From NCBI RefSeq assembly GCF_003025595.1, contig NZ_PYMI01000001.1:1178001-1242000 (forward strand): 64,000 nt of DNA, read 5' to 3'. This document shows positions 46,751 through 56,759 of this stretch, piece after piece. The notes under the pieces are model-generated. The model was not told where the DNA came from, searched no databases, and was given only the letters and a program-made list of their open reading frames with translations. A program made the position numbers and the translations under genes. Source of the DNA: Photobacterium ganghwense. Its GTDB lineage: Bacteria; Pseudomonadota; Gammaproteobacteria; Enterobacterales; Vibrionaceae. Numbering within the stretch: position 1 is the stretch's first letter; every line of letters begins with the position of its first letter.

Positions 46751-46784
46751 TAATAAAAAACCCCGAATTACGGGGTTTATTATC
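46751..46784 (-). terminator. Terminator after the initiator tRNA
   Basis: AAACCCCG-TAATT-CGGGGTTT with further A/T pairing outward, then a T-run on the minus strand. It would end the secG–tRNA transcript before rimP unless antiterminated. Confidence 0.85.
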
Positions 46785-46863
46785 ACTGGACCCTGATAAT
46801 CACAGTTCTTACTGTGACTGAAAAAACACACTTCCTTACAAGGATAGTTGTTTTTTCGGAAAG

Positions 46864-46940
<77 letters not shown>

Positions 46941-46998
46941 TCCGTAATCTGATGCGAATTATATCGTTCAGAGGTTACTCTTTCAAGTAACGAAACAA

Positions 46999-47083
46999 TG
47001 GTGCCGAGAAGGGGACTTGAACCCCTACACCTTACGGCACTAGCACCTCATGCTAGCGTGTCTACCAATTTCACCATCTCGGC
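46999..47083 (-). tRNA. leuU: tRNA-Leu (GAG)
   Basis: 85 nt including CCA. The acceptor GCCGAGA pairs with TCTCGGC, the anticodon arm is CTAGCATGAGGTGCTAG (anticodon GAG), a long variable arm follows, and the T arm is present. The position next to secG matches E. coli leuU. Confidence 0.96.
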
Positions 47084-47094
47084 TAAATTCTTAG

Positions 47095-47427
47095 TTACTG
47101 AGGAATGTCACTGTTAACTGGTGCATTCTCAGTTTTTTCAACCACTTGCTCAGTTGCTGGGGCACTTAGGTCTTCCCAACCGCTGTTTTCGTGTGCTTGT
47201 TTAGTGCTCATGTTACCCAGCACCAGGCTAATCACGAAGAAGATGGTTGCAAAAATTGCGGTCATTCGGGTCAGAAAGTTACCAGAGCCGCTTGCGCCAA
47301 ACAGTGTACCTGAAGCGCCAGCCCCGAATGAAGCTCCCATATCTGCGCCTTTACCTTGTTGAACCAAAACCAGGCCAATCACACCAAGCGCAGCCAACAG
47401 ATAAATCACAAGTAGAATTTCGTACAT
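47095..47427 (-). CDS. secG: Protein translocase subunit SecG
   Basis: 110 aa. It begins MYEILLVIYLLAALGVIGLV; the loop LVQQGKGADMGASFGAGASG and a second helix (FLTRMTAIFATIFFVISLVL) define SecG, the accessory subunit of SecYEG. The ATG at 47427 has AGGTGGAACCC before it; an in-frame GTG three codons upstream is less likely. The tRNA-Leu gene follows 11 bp downstream, so the tRNAs are probably processed from a secG transcript. Confidence 0.96.
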   Translation of the reverse strand: MYEILLVIYLLAALGVIGLVLVQQGKGADMGASFGAGASGTLFGASGSGNFLTRMTAIFATIFFVISLVLGNMSTKQAHENSGWEDLSAPATEQVVEKTENAPVNSDIPQ

Positions 47428-47625
47428 GGGTTCCACCTATGGTTAAGTTGTTGTGCCGGCTTTGCTTTAGCAGTGCCAGCGCACCCCTTCCTAAGGAGCG
47501 GGATGAATACTAGCGAAAGCGCTCTTTAGTGACAAGTAAAATTTCATCGAAAAATCAGTTTCGTGAATCACCTGTCGAAGAAATAAGCAAAACCGGCGCT
47601 CTTCCTGACGCGAACACGCGCGCCA

Positions 47626-48963
47626 TTAACAGTTGTCTTTGACGGCCTGCGCTATTTGCTGTGCGGATGCTTCAACCAGCTCGGCATCCTCACCTTCAAC
47701 CATCACCCGGATCAGCGGTTCTGTGCCGGATTTTCGCAGCAGAACGCGACCTTTATTACCCAGTTTAGCTTCTACAGCTGCCTGGGCAGACAATACCGCA
47801 TCTGATTCCAGCGGATTGGAATCCCCCGAGAATCGCACATTGACCAGCACCTGCGGGTACATGGTCATGCCATCGGCCAGCTCTTTCAGTGACATTTTAC
47901 TGCCAACCATCGCAGCCATGATCTGCAGCCCCGCTACAATACCGTCACCGGTTGTGACTTTATCCAGCAGGATCACGTGACCAGAGTTTTCTGCACCAAT
48001 CAGCCAATTATGTTTTTGCAGCTCTTCCATGACATAGCGGTCACCCACTTTGGCACGAACGAACGGAATCCCCAGTTGTTTGAGGGCATTTTCCATCCCC
48101 AGGTTGGTCATCAGCGTACCAACAACACCACCTTTCAGCTCGCCACGGCGCAGGGCATCACGGGCAATGATGTAGGCAATCTGATCGCCGTCGATTTTGT
48201 TGCCCTCTTCATCCACCATGATCACCCGGTCACCATCGCCGTCCAGTGCAATGCCAAAGTTCGCCTTCTCTTCTAGCACTTTCGCCTGCAGGGCTGCAAC
48301 ATCAGTCGCGCCGACCTGATCATTGATGTTGGTACCGTTCGGGGAACACCCGATAGTGATCACTTCAGCACCCAGCTCTTTAAAGACATTCGGGGCGATG
48401 TGATAAGTGGCACCGTGAGCACAGTCGACAACAATTTTGTAGCCGGCCAGATCGTATTTGCTCGGGAAAGTGCCTTTGCAAAACTCAATGTAACGTCCGG
48501 CGGCATCGTTGATACGGTATGCTTTCCCCAGCAGCGCAGACTCCACACAGGTCAGCGGCTTGTCCATTTCTTCTTCGATAGCCAGCTCAACCTCATCCGG
48601 CAGTTTGGTGCCTTCCGAAGAAAAGAACTTGATCCCGTTGTCGTAATACGGATTGTGGGATGCAGAAATCACAATGCCCGCTTCTGCCCGGAAAGTGCGG
48701 GTCAGATAAGCAACAGCTGGTGTAGGCATCGGACCGGTAAATGCTGCCTGCAGCCCCGCCGCCGCCAGACCTGCTTCCAGTGCTGATTCCAGCATGTAAC
48801 CGGAAATACGGGTATCCTTACCAATAATTACTTTTCGGGTTCCTTCTTTGGCCAGAACCCGTCCGGCCGCCCAACCCAGTTTAAGAACAAAATCAGGCGT
48901 GATTGGCGCTTTGCCCACAAACCCGCGCACCCCGTCGGTGCCAAAATATTTACGCTCTGCCAT
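47626..48963 (-). CDS. glmM: Phosphoglucosamine mutase GlmM
   Basis: 445 aa. [20 protein letters not shown] at the start; active-site [20 protein letters not shown] with the phosphoserine; metal loop [19 protein letters not shown]; substrate loops [17 protein letters not shown] and [15 protein letters not shown]. It converts glucosamine-6-phosphate to glucosamine-1-phosphate for peptidoglycan and LPS. TAGGAGTGATTC precedes the ATG. Downstream of folP as in E. coli. Confidence 0.98.
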   Translation of the reverse strand: MAERKYFGTDGVRGFVGKAPITPDFVLKLGWAAGRVLAKEGTRKVIIGKDTRISGYMLESALEAGLAAAGLQAAFTGPMPTPAVAYLTRTFRAEAGIVISASHNPYYDNGIKFFSSEGTKLPDEVELAIEEEMDKPLTCVESALLGKAYRINDAAGRYIEFCKGTFPSKYDLAGYKIVVDCAHGATYHIAPNVFKELGAEVITIGCSPNGTNINDQVGATDVAALQAKVLEEKANFGIALDGDGDRVIMVDEEGNKIDGDQIAYIIARDALRRGELKGGVVGTLMTNLGMENALKQLGIPFVRAKVGDRYVMEELQKHNWLIGAENSGHVILLDKVTTGDGIVAGLQIMAAMVGSKMSLKELADGMTMYPQVLVNVRFSGDSNPLESDAVLSAQAAVEAKLGNKGRVLLRKSGTEPLIRVMVEGEDAELVEASAQQIAQAVKDNC

Positions 48964-49028
48964 GAATCACTCCTAGCAACTAATGATTTCAACCAGGGTT
49001 GTTATAATTTCAGACCCGTCTGATGTGA

Positions 49029-49859
49029 TTAACGCTGCGCCAGCGTCATTTCACACACCTTCAGTACATCGACGGTTTCTTTAGCATCGTGTACCCGGAT
49101 GATCTGCGCACCTTTCATGGCGGCAATCGCGGCGCACGCCAGACTTCCGGCCAGACAGTCCGCTGGCTGTTTCTCTAATAATTTATGAATCATTGATTTA
49201 CGCGACATCCCCACCAACAGGGGCAAACCGAACTGATGGAACGACTCGAGATGCGCCAGCAGCCGGTAGTTATGCTCAAGGGTTTTACCAAATCCAAACC
49301 CCGGATCCAACAATAGCTTATCGCGGGCAATGCCTGCCGCTTCGCAAGCGGCGACCCGCTCAGCCAAAAAGTCGCCGACATCCGCAATTACATCCTGATA
49401 GGAAGGTTCTGCCTGCATGGTCCGAGGCTGTCCCTGCATATGCATCAGACAAACCGGCACCCCGGCAGCAGCCGCAGCAGCCAGTGCACCAGGCTCCCGT
49501 AGCGCACGAATATCATTGATCAGATCCGCACCGGCTTTGACTGACTCCGTCATGACTTCGGCTTTGCTGGTATCAATGGAGATCCAGCAGTCGAATCGCT
49601 GGCTGATGGCTTCAATTACCGGGATGACCCGGTCCAACTCGTCCTGCTGACTGACATCCGCCGCACCCGGGCGGGTTGATTCACCACCGATATCCAAAAT
49701 AGTCGTACCGGCAGCCAGCATCTCTTCGGCATGACGTAATGCCGCATCCATCCGGTTGAAACGGCCGCCATCAGAAAAGGAGTCTGGTGTGACATTGAGG
49801 ATCCCCATGGTATGGGGACGTGACAGATCCAGGGTTTTCTCTTTATTCGTCAGAATCAA
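49029..49859 (-). CDS. folP: Dihydropteroate synthase FolP
   Basis: 276 aa from a TTG start. HTMGILNVTPDSFSDGGRFN and ILDIGGESTRPGAADVSQQD are the pterin-binding signatures. It joins p-aminobenzoate to the pterin pyrophosphate in folate synthesis and is the sulfonamide target. I choose TTG at 49859 because AGGAG stands 7 nt before it and the protein then starts at the usual place (xILTNKEKTLDLSRPH). ATGs at 49889 and 49895 lie beside the ftsH terminator and have no ribosome site. Confidence 0.96.
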   Translation of the reverse strand: MILTNKEKTLDLSRPHTMGILNVTPDSFSDGGRFNRMDAALRHAEEMLAAGTTILDIGGESTRPGAADVSQQDELDRVIPVIEAISQRFDCWISIDTSKAEVMTESVKAGADLINDIRALREPGALAAAAAAGVPVCLMHMQGQPRTMQAEPSYQDVIADVGDFLAERVAACEAAGIARDKLLLDPGFGFGKTLEHNYRLLAHLESFHQFGLPLLVGMSRKSMIHKLLEKQPADCLAGSLACAAIAAMKGAQIIRVHDAKETVDVLKVCEMTLAQR

Positions 49860-49901
49860 GTTTTGGCTCCTCAACTGGTTCAATTCCATGAGCATAAAAC
49901 A

Positions 49902-49930
49902 ATAAAAAACCCCGACCAGAGCCGGGGTTT
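49902..49930 (-). terminator. Terminator of ftsH
   Basis: AACCCCG / CGGGGTT around an 8-nt loop, then a T-run on the minus strand (TTTTTTATT). It lies between ftsH and folP, so folP expression may depend on read-through. Confidence 0.85.
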
Positions 49931-49946
49931 AAATCATATCGGGCGG

Positions 49947-51920
49947 TTATGCGTTTGGCTTATCATCTTCACTGCGATGAATCGCCGGTGCATCGGCAGT
50001 TTCCTGCTCGTCATCCACCTCTTGGGCTGGCGCTTGCTCAGCAGTTTGTTCTGCTTTGGCTTCGTGCGGCTCACACACTTTCATGGTGTCGTTTTCGTCA
50101 CCCCAACCTTTTGGTGCGCGAATCACTTCTTTGCGCTTCATCAGGTCGTCAATCTGGCCGGCATCGATGGTTTCATACTTCATCAGTGCATCTTTCATCG
50201 AGTGCATGATGTCCATGTTAGCCATCAGAATCTCACGGGCACGCTCGTAATTACGATCGATAATTGCACGTACTTCCGCATCGATAGCGCGCGCTGTTTC
50301 ATCAGACATGTGCTTGGTTTTCGTGACCGAACGACCCAGGAACACTTCGCCTTCATCTTCAGCATACAACAGTGGACCCATCTTCTCGGAGAAGCCCCAC
50401 TGTGTCACCATCTTACGGGCGATTTCGGTCGCACGTTCGATATCGTTTGATGCACCAGTAGATACTTTTTCTATACCGTAGATCAGTTCTTCTGCCAGAC
50501 GACCGCCGTACAGGCTGGAAATCATCGATTCCAGGTACTCACGTGAGTGGCTGACACGATCCTGCTCAGGCAGGTACATGGTCACACCCAGCGCTCGGCC
50601 GCGTGGAATGATAGACACTTTATAAACAGGGTCATGATCCGGTACCAGGCGACCAATGATAGCGTGGCCCGCTTCATGGTATGCCGTGGACTCTTTCTGC
50701 TCCTGCGTCATCACCATAGACTTACGCTCAGCACCCATCATGATCTTGTCTTTGGCCAGTTCAAACTCAACCATAGACACGGTGCGCTTGTTACCACGCG
50801 CCGCAAACAACGCCGCTTCGTTCACCAAGTTAGCCAGGTCAGCACCAGAGAAGCCTGGAGTACCACGTGCAATCAGCTCAGGTTTCACATCACCATCCAG
50901 TGGCACTTTACGCATGTGCACTTTCAGGATCTGCTCACGACCACGAACATCCGGCAGACCAACGACCACCTGACGGTCGAAACGACCAGGACGCAGCAGA
51001 GCCGGGTCCAGAACGTCCGGACGGTTGGTTGCCGCAATCACGATAATGCCTTCATTACCTTCAAAGCCGTCCATTTCAACCAGCATCTGGTTCAGGGTTT
51101 GCTCACGCTCATCGTGACCACCACCGACACCAGCGCCACGCTGACGACCCACCGCATCAATCTCATCAATAAAGATGATACAAGGTGCAGCTTTCTTGGC
51201 TTGCTCGAACATGTCACGGACACGGGATGCACCCACACCGACGAACATTTCAACGAAGTCAGAACCAGAGATAGTAAAGAACGGTACTTTGGCTTCACCG
51301 GCGATGGCTTTTGCCAGCAGGGTTTTACCGGTACCTGGAGGACCAACCATCAGAACACCAGTCGGAATCTTACCGCCCAGTTTCTGGAAGCGGCTTGGAT
51401 CACGCAGGTAATCCACCAGCTCTTTCACATCTTCCTTGGCTTCATCACAGCCAGCGACGTCTGCAAAGGTGGTTTTGATCTGGTCTTCACTCATCATACG
51501 GGCTTTCGATTTACCGAACGACATGGCACCTTTGCCACCCCCGCCCTGCATCTGACGCATGAAGAAGATCCAGACCCCGATCAGCAACAGCATCGGGAAC
51601 CAGGAAATGAAAATAGATGCTAACAAGCTAGGTTCTTCTGGTGGAGTACCCAGCACTTTAACATTTGCGTTAATCAGATCGTCTAACAGCTTTTGATCGT
51701 TGTAGACAGGCAGATAGGTGACGTATCGCGTGTTATCACGTTTGAATACGGTAATTTCACGATCATTGAATCGCACTTCCCTAATCTGATCCTGACCGAT
51801 TTCACGGACAAAGGTTGTATAGTCGACTTGACGGCCAGCATTATCACCGGGTCCGAAGCTCTGAAAAACAGACATCAGAACCACAGCGATGACTAACCAC
51901 AGAATCAAGTTTTTTGCCAT
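49947..51920 (-). CDS. ftsH: ATP-dependent zinc metalloprotease FtsH
   Basis: 657 aa. N-terminal helix ([20 protein letters not shown]), periplasmic part, second helix ([20 protein letters not shown]), AAA domain ([20 protein letters not shown]; second region of homology [15 protein letters not shown]) and protease site HEAGH with zinc-binding Asp downstream. Membrane-bound hexamer that degrades sigma-32, LpxC and damaged membrane proteins. ATG 51920 is preferred; a TTG three codons upstream is possible. The acidic, Gln/Ala-rich C-terminal tail is normal. Downstream of rlmE. Confidence 0.98.
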   Translation of the reverse strand: MAKNLILWLVIAVVLMSVFQSFGPGDNAGRQVDYTTFVREIGQDQIREVRFNDREITVFKRDNTRYVTYLPVYNDQKLLDDLINANVKVLGTPPEEPSLLASIFISWFPMLLLIGVWIFFMRQMQGGGGKGAMSFGKSKARMMSEDQIKTTFADVAGCDEAKEDVKELVDYLRDPSRFQKLGGKIPTGVLMVGPPGTGKTLLAKAIAGEAKVPFFTISGSDFVEMFVGVGASRVRDMFEQAKKAAPCIIFIDEIDAVGRQRGAGVGGGHDEREQTLNQMLVEMDGFEGNEGIIVIAATNRPDVLDPALLRPGRFDRQVVVGLPDVRGREQILKVHMRKVPLDGDVKPELIARGTPGFSGADLANLVNEAALFAARGNKRTVSMVEFELAKDKIMMGAERKSMVMTQEQKESTAYHEAGHAIIGRLVPDHDPVYKVSIIPRGRALGVTMYLPEQDRVSHSREYLESMISSLYGGRLAEELIYGIEKVSTGASNDIERATEIARKMVTQWGFSEKMGPLLYAEDEGEVFLGRSVTKTKHMSDETARAIDAEVRAIIDRNYERAREILMANMDIMHSMKDALMKYETIDAGQIDDLMKRKEVIRAPKGWGDENDTMKVCEPHEAKAEQTAEQAPAQEVDDEQETADAPAIHRSEDDKPNA

Positions 51921-51970
51921 GTCACTCAAGGTGTTAACCTCGCGATAACTAAATAAATGAATTTAGGGTA

Positions 51971-52600
51971 CTACAGTTTGTAACCTGTAGCTACAATATA
52001 TACCTCACGAGAGCGATCCCGCGATGAATCCGGTTTGCGGATTTTGACCACTTTGAACATAGAGCGCACTTCCGCCAGATATGGGTCAAAGCCTTCACCT
52101 TGAAAAACTTTTACCGCAAAGCTGCCGTTAGGCGCAAGTACTTGTCTACACATATCTAATGCTAGTTCAACAAGATACATTGCTCTAGGCTGATCTGATG
52201 CCAGGTTACCACTCATGTTAGGCGCCATGTCCGACAGAACCACATCGACCATGTCCGGCTGAATACGCTCCAACAGAGCATCCAACACGGCTTCCTCACG
52301 GAAATCACCTTGCAGGAAGCTTACGCCCGGCAGTGAGTCCATTGGCAGAATGTCACAGGCAATCACCTGACCTTCGTCACCAACAATCTCAGCCGCATAC
52401 TGTGACCAGCCGCCAGGTGCCGCCCCCAGATCCACGACTGTCATACCAGGTTTCAGAAGCTTATCTTTTTTCTGGATTTCTTCAATTTTGAAGATGGCAC
52501 GGGAGCGGTAGCCCTTTTTTTGTGCTTCCTGAACATATTTGTCATCAAAATGTTCTTTCAGCCAACGGCCGGAGCTGGCCGAATGCTTTTTTTTACTCAT
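51971..52600 (-). CDS. rlmE: 23S rRNA 2'-O-methyltransferase RlmE
   Basis: 209 aa. The SAM site [17 protein letters not shown] and the K-D-K-E catalytic set ([44 protein letters not shown]) identify RlmE/FtsJ, which methylates U2552 of 23S rRNA. A heat-shock gene in E. coli, co-transcribed with ftsH. AGGTAAATC precedes the ATG; divergent from yhbY. Confidence 0.97.
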   Translation of the reverse strand: MSKKKHSASSGRWLKEHFDDKYVQEAQKKGYRSRAIFKIEEIQKKDKLLKPGMTVVDLGAAPGGWSQYAAEIVGDEGQVIACDILPMDSLPGVSFLQGDFREEAVLDALLERIQPDMVDVVLSDMAPNMSGNLASDQPRAMYLVELALDMCRQVLAPNGSFAVKVFQGEGFDPYLAEVRSMFKVVKIRKPDSSRDRSREVYIVATGYKL

Positions 52601-52737
52601 GATTTACCTAATGAGTTTGGGGACTTATCAAGTATACTCAGCAACACCATTGATGGCGTATACTAAACAAATTAGTCATCCAGACTATATGGCGTTAGAA
52701 TACGCGGTTTTCAACCCTAGAATGAAATAGAGTCGAC

Positions 52738-53034
52738 ATGAATCTAAGCACCAAGCAGAAGCAATACCTTAAAGGTCTTGCGCACAACCTAAAACCTGTA
52801 GTCTTAATGGGTGCAAATGGCTTAACTGAAGCCGTGCTGGCCGAAATCGAACTGGCACTTGACCACCATGAGCTTATCAAGGTTAAGGTTGCTGCTGAAG
52901 AGCGCGAAACCAAGTTTTTGATCGTTGATGCCATTGTTCGCGAAACCAAAGCTGAAAAGGTTCAGGTTATCGGGAACACGCTGGTTCTTTACCGTCAAAG
53001 TGAAAATCGAAAAATCGAATTGCCACGCAAATAA
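52738..53034 (+). CDS. yhbY: Ribosome assembly RNA-binding protein YhbY
   Basis: 98 aa, one CRM domain (LSTKQKQYLKGLAHNLKPVV, LMGANGLTEAVLAEIELALD, with the GxNG-type loop). The family binds pre-50S particles. Divergent from rlmE and ended by a strong terminator, as in E. coli. Confidence 0.95.
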   Translation: MNLSTKQKQYLKGLAHNLKPVVLMGANGLTEAVLAEIELALDHHELIKVKVAAEERETKFLIVDAIVRETKAEKVQVIGNTLVLYRQSENRKIELPRK

Positions 53035-53062
53035 AAAAGGCCGCCGCTGCGGCCTTTTTTAT
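53033..53062 (+). terminator. Terminator of yhbY
   Basis: AAAGGCCGC / GCGGCCTTT stem with a 4-nt loop and a six-T run; an A-run on the left could also serve greA. Confidence 0.92.
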
Positions 53063-53130
53063 ACCTCAATCACGGCAGGGTGTGCCGTGATTTTTATCTG
53101 ATAGTCACAATTTCTAACAAATTCTGCTGG

Positions 53131-53604
53131 TTACAGGTAGGCAACGTCAGAAATTTCGAATTCGCGCTTACCGCCCGGCGTCGTGATTGACACTTCGTCG
53201 TCTTGCATTTTACCAATCAGACCACGAGCGATCGGCGAGTTCACAGAGATACGACCCGCTTTGATGTCAGCTTCGTCATCACCTACGATCTGGTAGGTCA
53301 CTTCTTCATCGGTATCAATGTCGATCAGCGTAACTGTCGAGCCGAAAATCACTTTGCCAGCGTTCTGCATCTTAGTCACATCGATCACCTGCGCCATCGA
53401 CAGCTTGTACTCGATGTCGCGAATTTGTGCTTCACAAATGCCCTGCTCTTCACGCGCAGCGTGGTATTCTGCGTTTTCCTTCAGGTCACCCAGTTCGCGT
53501 GCTTCTGCAATCGCTTGAGAGATCAGCGGGCGACGTTTCATCAGAATATCCAGTTCTTCACGCAGCATCTTTTCGCCGCGCACTGTCATTGGAATCTTAT
53601 CCAT
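53131..53604 (-). CDS. greA: Transcription elongation factor GreA
   Basis: 157 aa. N-terminal coiled coil ([40 protein letters not shown], where the acidic tip DLKENAEY reaches the RNA polymerase active site) and C-terminal FKBP-like domain. It rescues backtracked polymerase by stimulating transcript cleavage. AGGTAAATAAAAAT precedes the ATG. Its long shared upstream region leads to the porin gene. Confidence 0.98.
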   Translation of the reverse strand: MDKIPMTVRGEKMLREELDILMKRRPLISQAIAEARELGDLKENAEYHAAREEQGICEAQIRDIEYKLSMAQVIDVTKMQNAGKVIFGSTVTLIDIDTDEEVTYQIVGDDEADIKAGRISVNSPIARGLIGKMQDDEVSITTPGGKREFEISDVAYL

Positions 53605-53883
53605 ATTTTTATTTACCTCAACGCCCGTATAGCCAAGGCTATAGAAGGCAAAACAAAGCCAGCCCGGCGACCAGGCCGAACCATATCAATTAAAGGGAAC
53701 GCTTCATTCTAAACAAAGATTCCTCAGAGATCACCTTTGTTCCTCAGCAACCCTCCTCAAACCGGCGAAATTCGCAGTCTTCTGACAAGGCCTAACGAAT
53801 GCCACAAAATAAGTATATGTAGCAGATCACAAATATACGCAAAGTAACAAATTAACCCTACGTTTTAGATGTCAATAAAAGAC

Positions 53884-53898
53884 TAAAAACAACTAAAA
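53884..53898 (+). promoter_or_regulatory. ToxR-box-like site upstream of the porin, distal
   Basis: TAAAA-ACAAC-TAAAA fits TNAAA-N5-TNAAA; another TAAAA lies at 53876-53880. ToxR controls ompU directly in V. cholerae. The AT-rich context makes chance matches possible. Confidence 0.4.
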
Positions 53899-53954
53899 AG
53901 CCACAACCTAAAGGAACTTCCAAGTTTTAAAGTAAACACCTGAAAAACAAGGAT

Positions 53955-53969
53955 TAAAAATATCTAAAA
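53955..53969 (+). promoter_or_regulatory. ToxR-box-like site upstream of the porin, proximal
   Basis: TAAAA-ATATC-TAAAA fits TNAAA-N5-TNAAA, 71 bp downstream of the distal match and 134 bp before the porin start. Confidence 0.4.
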
Positions 53970-54102
53970 TGCACAATTTTCCTTTTGGATAAGTATTTTT
54001 CAGTTTTTTTTACTAACAGTTCGCCAGGCACAACCAGTAAAAAGAACACTATGCATTTAGCACAAGAATGCATCAGACAAAAAATTCCAAAAGGATTCGA
54101 TA

Positions 54103-55107
54103 ATGAACAAGACACTGATTGCACTGACAGTAGCAGCGGCTTCAATCTCTTCTGTAGCTACAGCCGCAGAAGTTTACTCGGACGAAACTTCTAGCCTGGC
54201 AATTGGCGGCCGTTTCGAAGCTCGTGGCGTTATGAAAGAAAACGACCAGGGCAGCAACAAAGTCACCGATAAATCACGTGTACGTATCAACGTAGCAGGT
54301 AAAACTGACATCACTGATTCTCTGTACGGTATCGGTTTCTGGGAAGGCGAGTACACCAGCTCTGGCTCTTCTGACGACAAAGGTGATGTCAACAACCGTC
54401 ACCTGAACGCAGGTATCGGCGGCGACTTTGGTAAAGTGGTATACGGTAAAACTGACGGCTCTCTGGGCATGATCACTGACTTTACCGATATCATGGCTTA
54501 CCACGGTAACGAAGCGGGTAACAAAGTAGCTGCAGCTGACCGTGCCGGTGACAACCTGGCTTACACCGGTTCTTTCGATCTGGGCGGCAACAACCTGACT
54601 CTGAAAGCGAACTACGTGTTTGACGACGGCAAAGGCTCTGAAGGTCTGGACGACGGTTACTCTGTAGGTGCAATCTACGCTCTGGACATGGGTCTGGCGT
54701 TCGGTGCAGGTTACGGTGAGCAAGACACAGCGACTAACAGTGCATTTAACGGCGAAACTCAGAAGCAAACATTCGGTGCAATCTCTTACACCGTGGGTGA
54801 CTTCTACTTTGCGGGTCTGTACCAAGACGCTCGCCACACTGAAGAAAACTCTGACAAACAACGTGGTTACGAATTCGCAGCGTCTTACACTATGGATAAG
54901 ACTGTATTCATCGCGACTTACAACTTCCGTGAAGACCGTTCAAACGACGTTGACCTGAACGACTCGATTGCTATTGATGCGACTCACTACTTCAACAGCA
55001 ACTTCCGTACTTACGCGTCTTACAAGTTCAACCTGCTGGATTCTGACAAAGTAGGTAAAGCGAACGCATCTGACGAGTTCGTACTGGGTGCTCGTTACGA
55101 CTTCTAA
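54103..55107 (+). CDS. ompU: Outer-membrane porin, OmpU-like
   Basis: 334 aa. A signal peptide (MNKTLIALTVAAASISSVAT, cleaved after ATA) is followed by alternating beta-strand sequence and a C-terminal Phe (LGARYDF), the BamA recognition end. This is a 16-strand general porin of the Gram_neg_porins type; constriction-loop acidic residues are plausible. The position between greA and dacB is that of ompU in V. cholerae, hence the symbol, though Photobacterium relatives use other names (OmpH, OmpL). AAAAGGATTCGATA precedes the ATG. Codon choice looks highly biased, as in abundant proteins. Confidence 0.9.
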   Translation: MNKTLIALTVAAASISSVATAAEVYSDETSSLAIGGRFEARGVMKENDQGSNKVTDKSRVRINVAGKTDITDSLYGIGFWEGEYTSSGSSDDKGDVNNRHLNAGIGGDFGKVVYGKTDGSLGMITDFTDIMAYHGNEAGNKVAAADRAGDNLAYTGSFDLGGNNLTLKANYVFDDGKGSEGLDDGYSVGAIYALDMGLAFGAGYGEQDTATNSAFNGETQKQTFGAISYTVGDFYFAGLYQDARHTEENSDKQRGYEFAASYTMDKTVFIATYNFREDRSNDVDLNDSIAIDATHYFNSNFRTYASYKFNLLDSDKVGKANASDEFVLGARYDF

Positions 55108-55150
55108 TGCAATGGTTGCCTGACAAAGGCAAAGTCATTACATAGACTTT

Positions 55151-55187
55151 ACAGCGTCAGCCTTCGGGTTGGCGCTGTTTTGTTTTA
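55151..55187 (+). terminator. Terminator of the porin gene
   Basis: ACAGCG..CC-TTCG-GG..CGCTGT stem with a UUCG loop, followed by TTTTGTTTT. It overlaps the region just before dacB. Confidence 0.85.
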
Positions 55188-55225
55188 TGATGACTGACCC
55201 TGACACGCAATGCAAAAGGCCACTT

Positions 55226-56641
55226 ATGCTGCGAATACTGTTTTCGACTCTCGCCCTGTTCCTGACTACTCAGGTGCACGCTTCTTCTATATCACTCCAG
55301 CAAGCGCTGAGTCAGTTGCCTGACGGCAATGATACAGCGTTACTGGTTGCCGACAGCCAGACCGGCGAAGTCCTTTACCAGCAGCGGGCCGATCAACTGC
55401 AGCCACCTGCCAGCACGCAGAAAATGCTGACTGCGCTGGCTGCCCAGCTGTACCTCGGGCCTCAATACCGCTTTACCACTCGGGTGGAAACCCGCGGCAA
55501 TGATCTGATTTTCCGTTTCAGTGGTGACCCGACTCTGACCCGCACGCAGCTGACCCAACTATTACAGCAACTCAAAAAGAAAGGCATCACCTCGATCAGC
55601 GGTGACATTTTGCTTAACGGCGGGCAGTTCACCAGCTACGAGCGTGCGCCTGGCTGGCCCTGGGACATTCTGGGCGTCTGTTATAGCGCGCCAGCCAGCA
55701 GCCTGACCCTGGAGCACAACTGTGTGCAGGGCGCACTGTATAGTAACCGCTCACTTGGCGAACCGACCCGGGTTAACATTCCTTCTCACCAGCCGATCAC
55801 CGTGACCACAAATGCCGTCATCGTGAACAAAGCCCAGCATGAAGCCAGCCATTGCGAGCTGGAACTGGATATTGCCGGGACAGGCAACACCTACCACCTG
55901 GACGGTTGCCTAGTAAAACGCGACCAGCCCCTGCCACTCAAATTCGCGGTTCAGGATACAACGGACTACATCAGTAAAATTCTGCGCAGCGAGCTGACCC
56001 GCCAACGAATCAGCTTCAAGGGTAAAATTAAGCGGGATGATAAGGCGCAGGGCCAGCTTGTTGTCCAGCACCAGTCACAGCCGCTCAATGTCCTGCTGGA
56101 TATCATGGTCAAAGCGTCAGATAACCTGATTGCCGATAACCTAACCAAAACCCTGGGTGCCCGCTACTACAAACAACCGGGCAGCTTCAAAAACGGTGTG
56201 GCCGCCATTGAAGCGATCCTGAAAGAAAAAGCCGGGATCACACTGGACAATGCGGTACTGGTCGACGGTTCCGGTCTCTCGCGCAATAACCGTTTAACTG
56301 CCGAACAAATGCTGCAAGTGATCGCTTACATTCGAAAGCATGACAACCAACTGGGGCTGCTGAAAACCTTCCCGGTCAGCGGCGAGAGCGGTACGCTGCA
56401 GTATCGGCGCAGCATCCGCCAGAAACCGCTTCAGGGCCAGATTCATGCTAAAAGCGGCTCACTGTATGGAACGTATAACCTAGCAGGGATCCTGACAGCA
56501 AAATCCGGCAGAGAGCTGTTGTTTGTCCAGCTGGTGACTAACTATCACCCACCAAAGCAGGATAAAAACGCACCGGCTGTCACACCTCCGATTCAGGCCT
56601 TTGAGAACACCTTGTACCATACGCTCTACGAGCAGTTTTGA
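55226..56641 (+). CDS. dacB: D-alanyl-D-alanine carboxypeptidase/endopeptidase PBP4
   Basis: 471 aa from ATG 55226, which has AAAAGG 7 nt upstream and opens a signal peptide (MLRILFSTLALFLTTQVHAS). The frame begins earlier at 55169, inside the porin terminator. Penicillin-binding motifs: SXXK in PPASTQKML, SXN in DGSGLSRNN, and KSG (AKSGSLYGT) in place of the usual KTG. A class C PBP (DacB type) with large inserted domains between the first two motifs; it trims or cleaves peptide cross-links in the periplasm. Located after the porin as in V. cholerae. Confidence 0.95.
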   Translation: MLRILFSTLALFLTTQVHASSISLQQALSQLPDGNDTALLVADSQTGEVLYQQRADQLQPPASTQKMLTALAAQLYLGPQYRFTTRVETRGNDLIFRFSGDPTLTRTQLTQLLQQLKKKGITSISGDILLNGGQFTSYERAPGWPWDILGVCYSAPASSLTLEHNCVQGALYSNRSLGEPTRVNIPSHQPITVTTNAVIVNKAQHEASHCELELDIAGTGNTYHLDGCLVKRDQPLPLKFAVQDTTDYISKILRSELTRQRISFKGKIKRDDKAQGQLVVQHQSQPLNVLLDIMVKASDNLIADNLTKTLGARYYKQPGSFKNGVAAIEAILKEKAGITLDNAVLVDGSGLSRNNRLTAEQMLQVIAYIRKHDNQLGLLKTFPVSGESGTLQYRRSIRQKPLQGQIHAKSGSLYGTYNLAGILTAKSGRELLFVQLVTNYHPPKQDKNAPAVTPPIQAFENTLYHTLYEQF

Positions 56642-56682
56642 CGATCGCTCCCCTGCCTAGTCAGGACGGGGACATACAGATG

Positions 56683-56719
56683 AAAAAAAAGCGAGAGGCA
56701 GAACCTCTCGCTTTTTTAT
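56683..56719. terminator. Bidirectional terminator between dacB and the Mg transporter
   Basis: AAGCGAGAGG / CCTCTCGCTT with loop CAGAA, flanked by an eight-A run and six T. Confidence 0.93.
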
Positions 56720-56759
56720 TGCTCAAACCGGATGGTCGTGAACTGGATAAAACGTTTAG

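Larger units (their letters stand above)
53605..54102. other. AT-rich regulatory region between greA and the porin
   Basis: About 500 bp, AT-rich and gene-free, holding the divergent promoters of greA and the porin. It has two exact matches to the ToxR box form TNAAA-N5-TNAAA, listed separately, and a long pyrimidine stretch (CAGTTTTTTTTACT) near 54000. Confidence 0.6.

Noticed and set aside
50547..51623. 358-codon frame antisense to ftsH
   Set aside because: A shadow of a highly conserved gene; its Thr/His-rich composition is typical of antisense translation.
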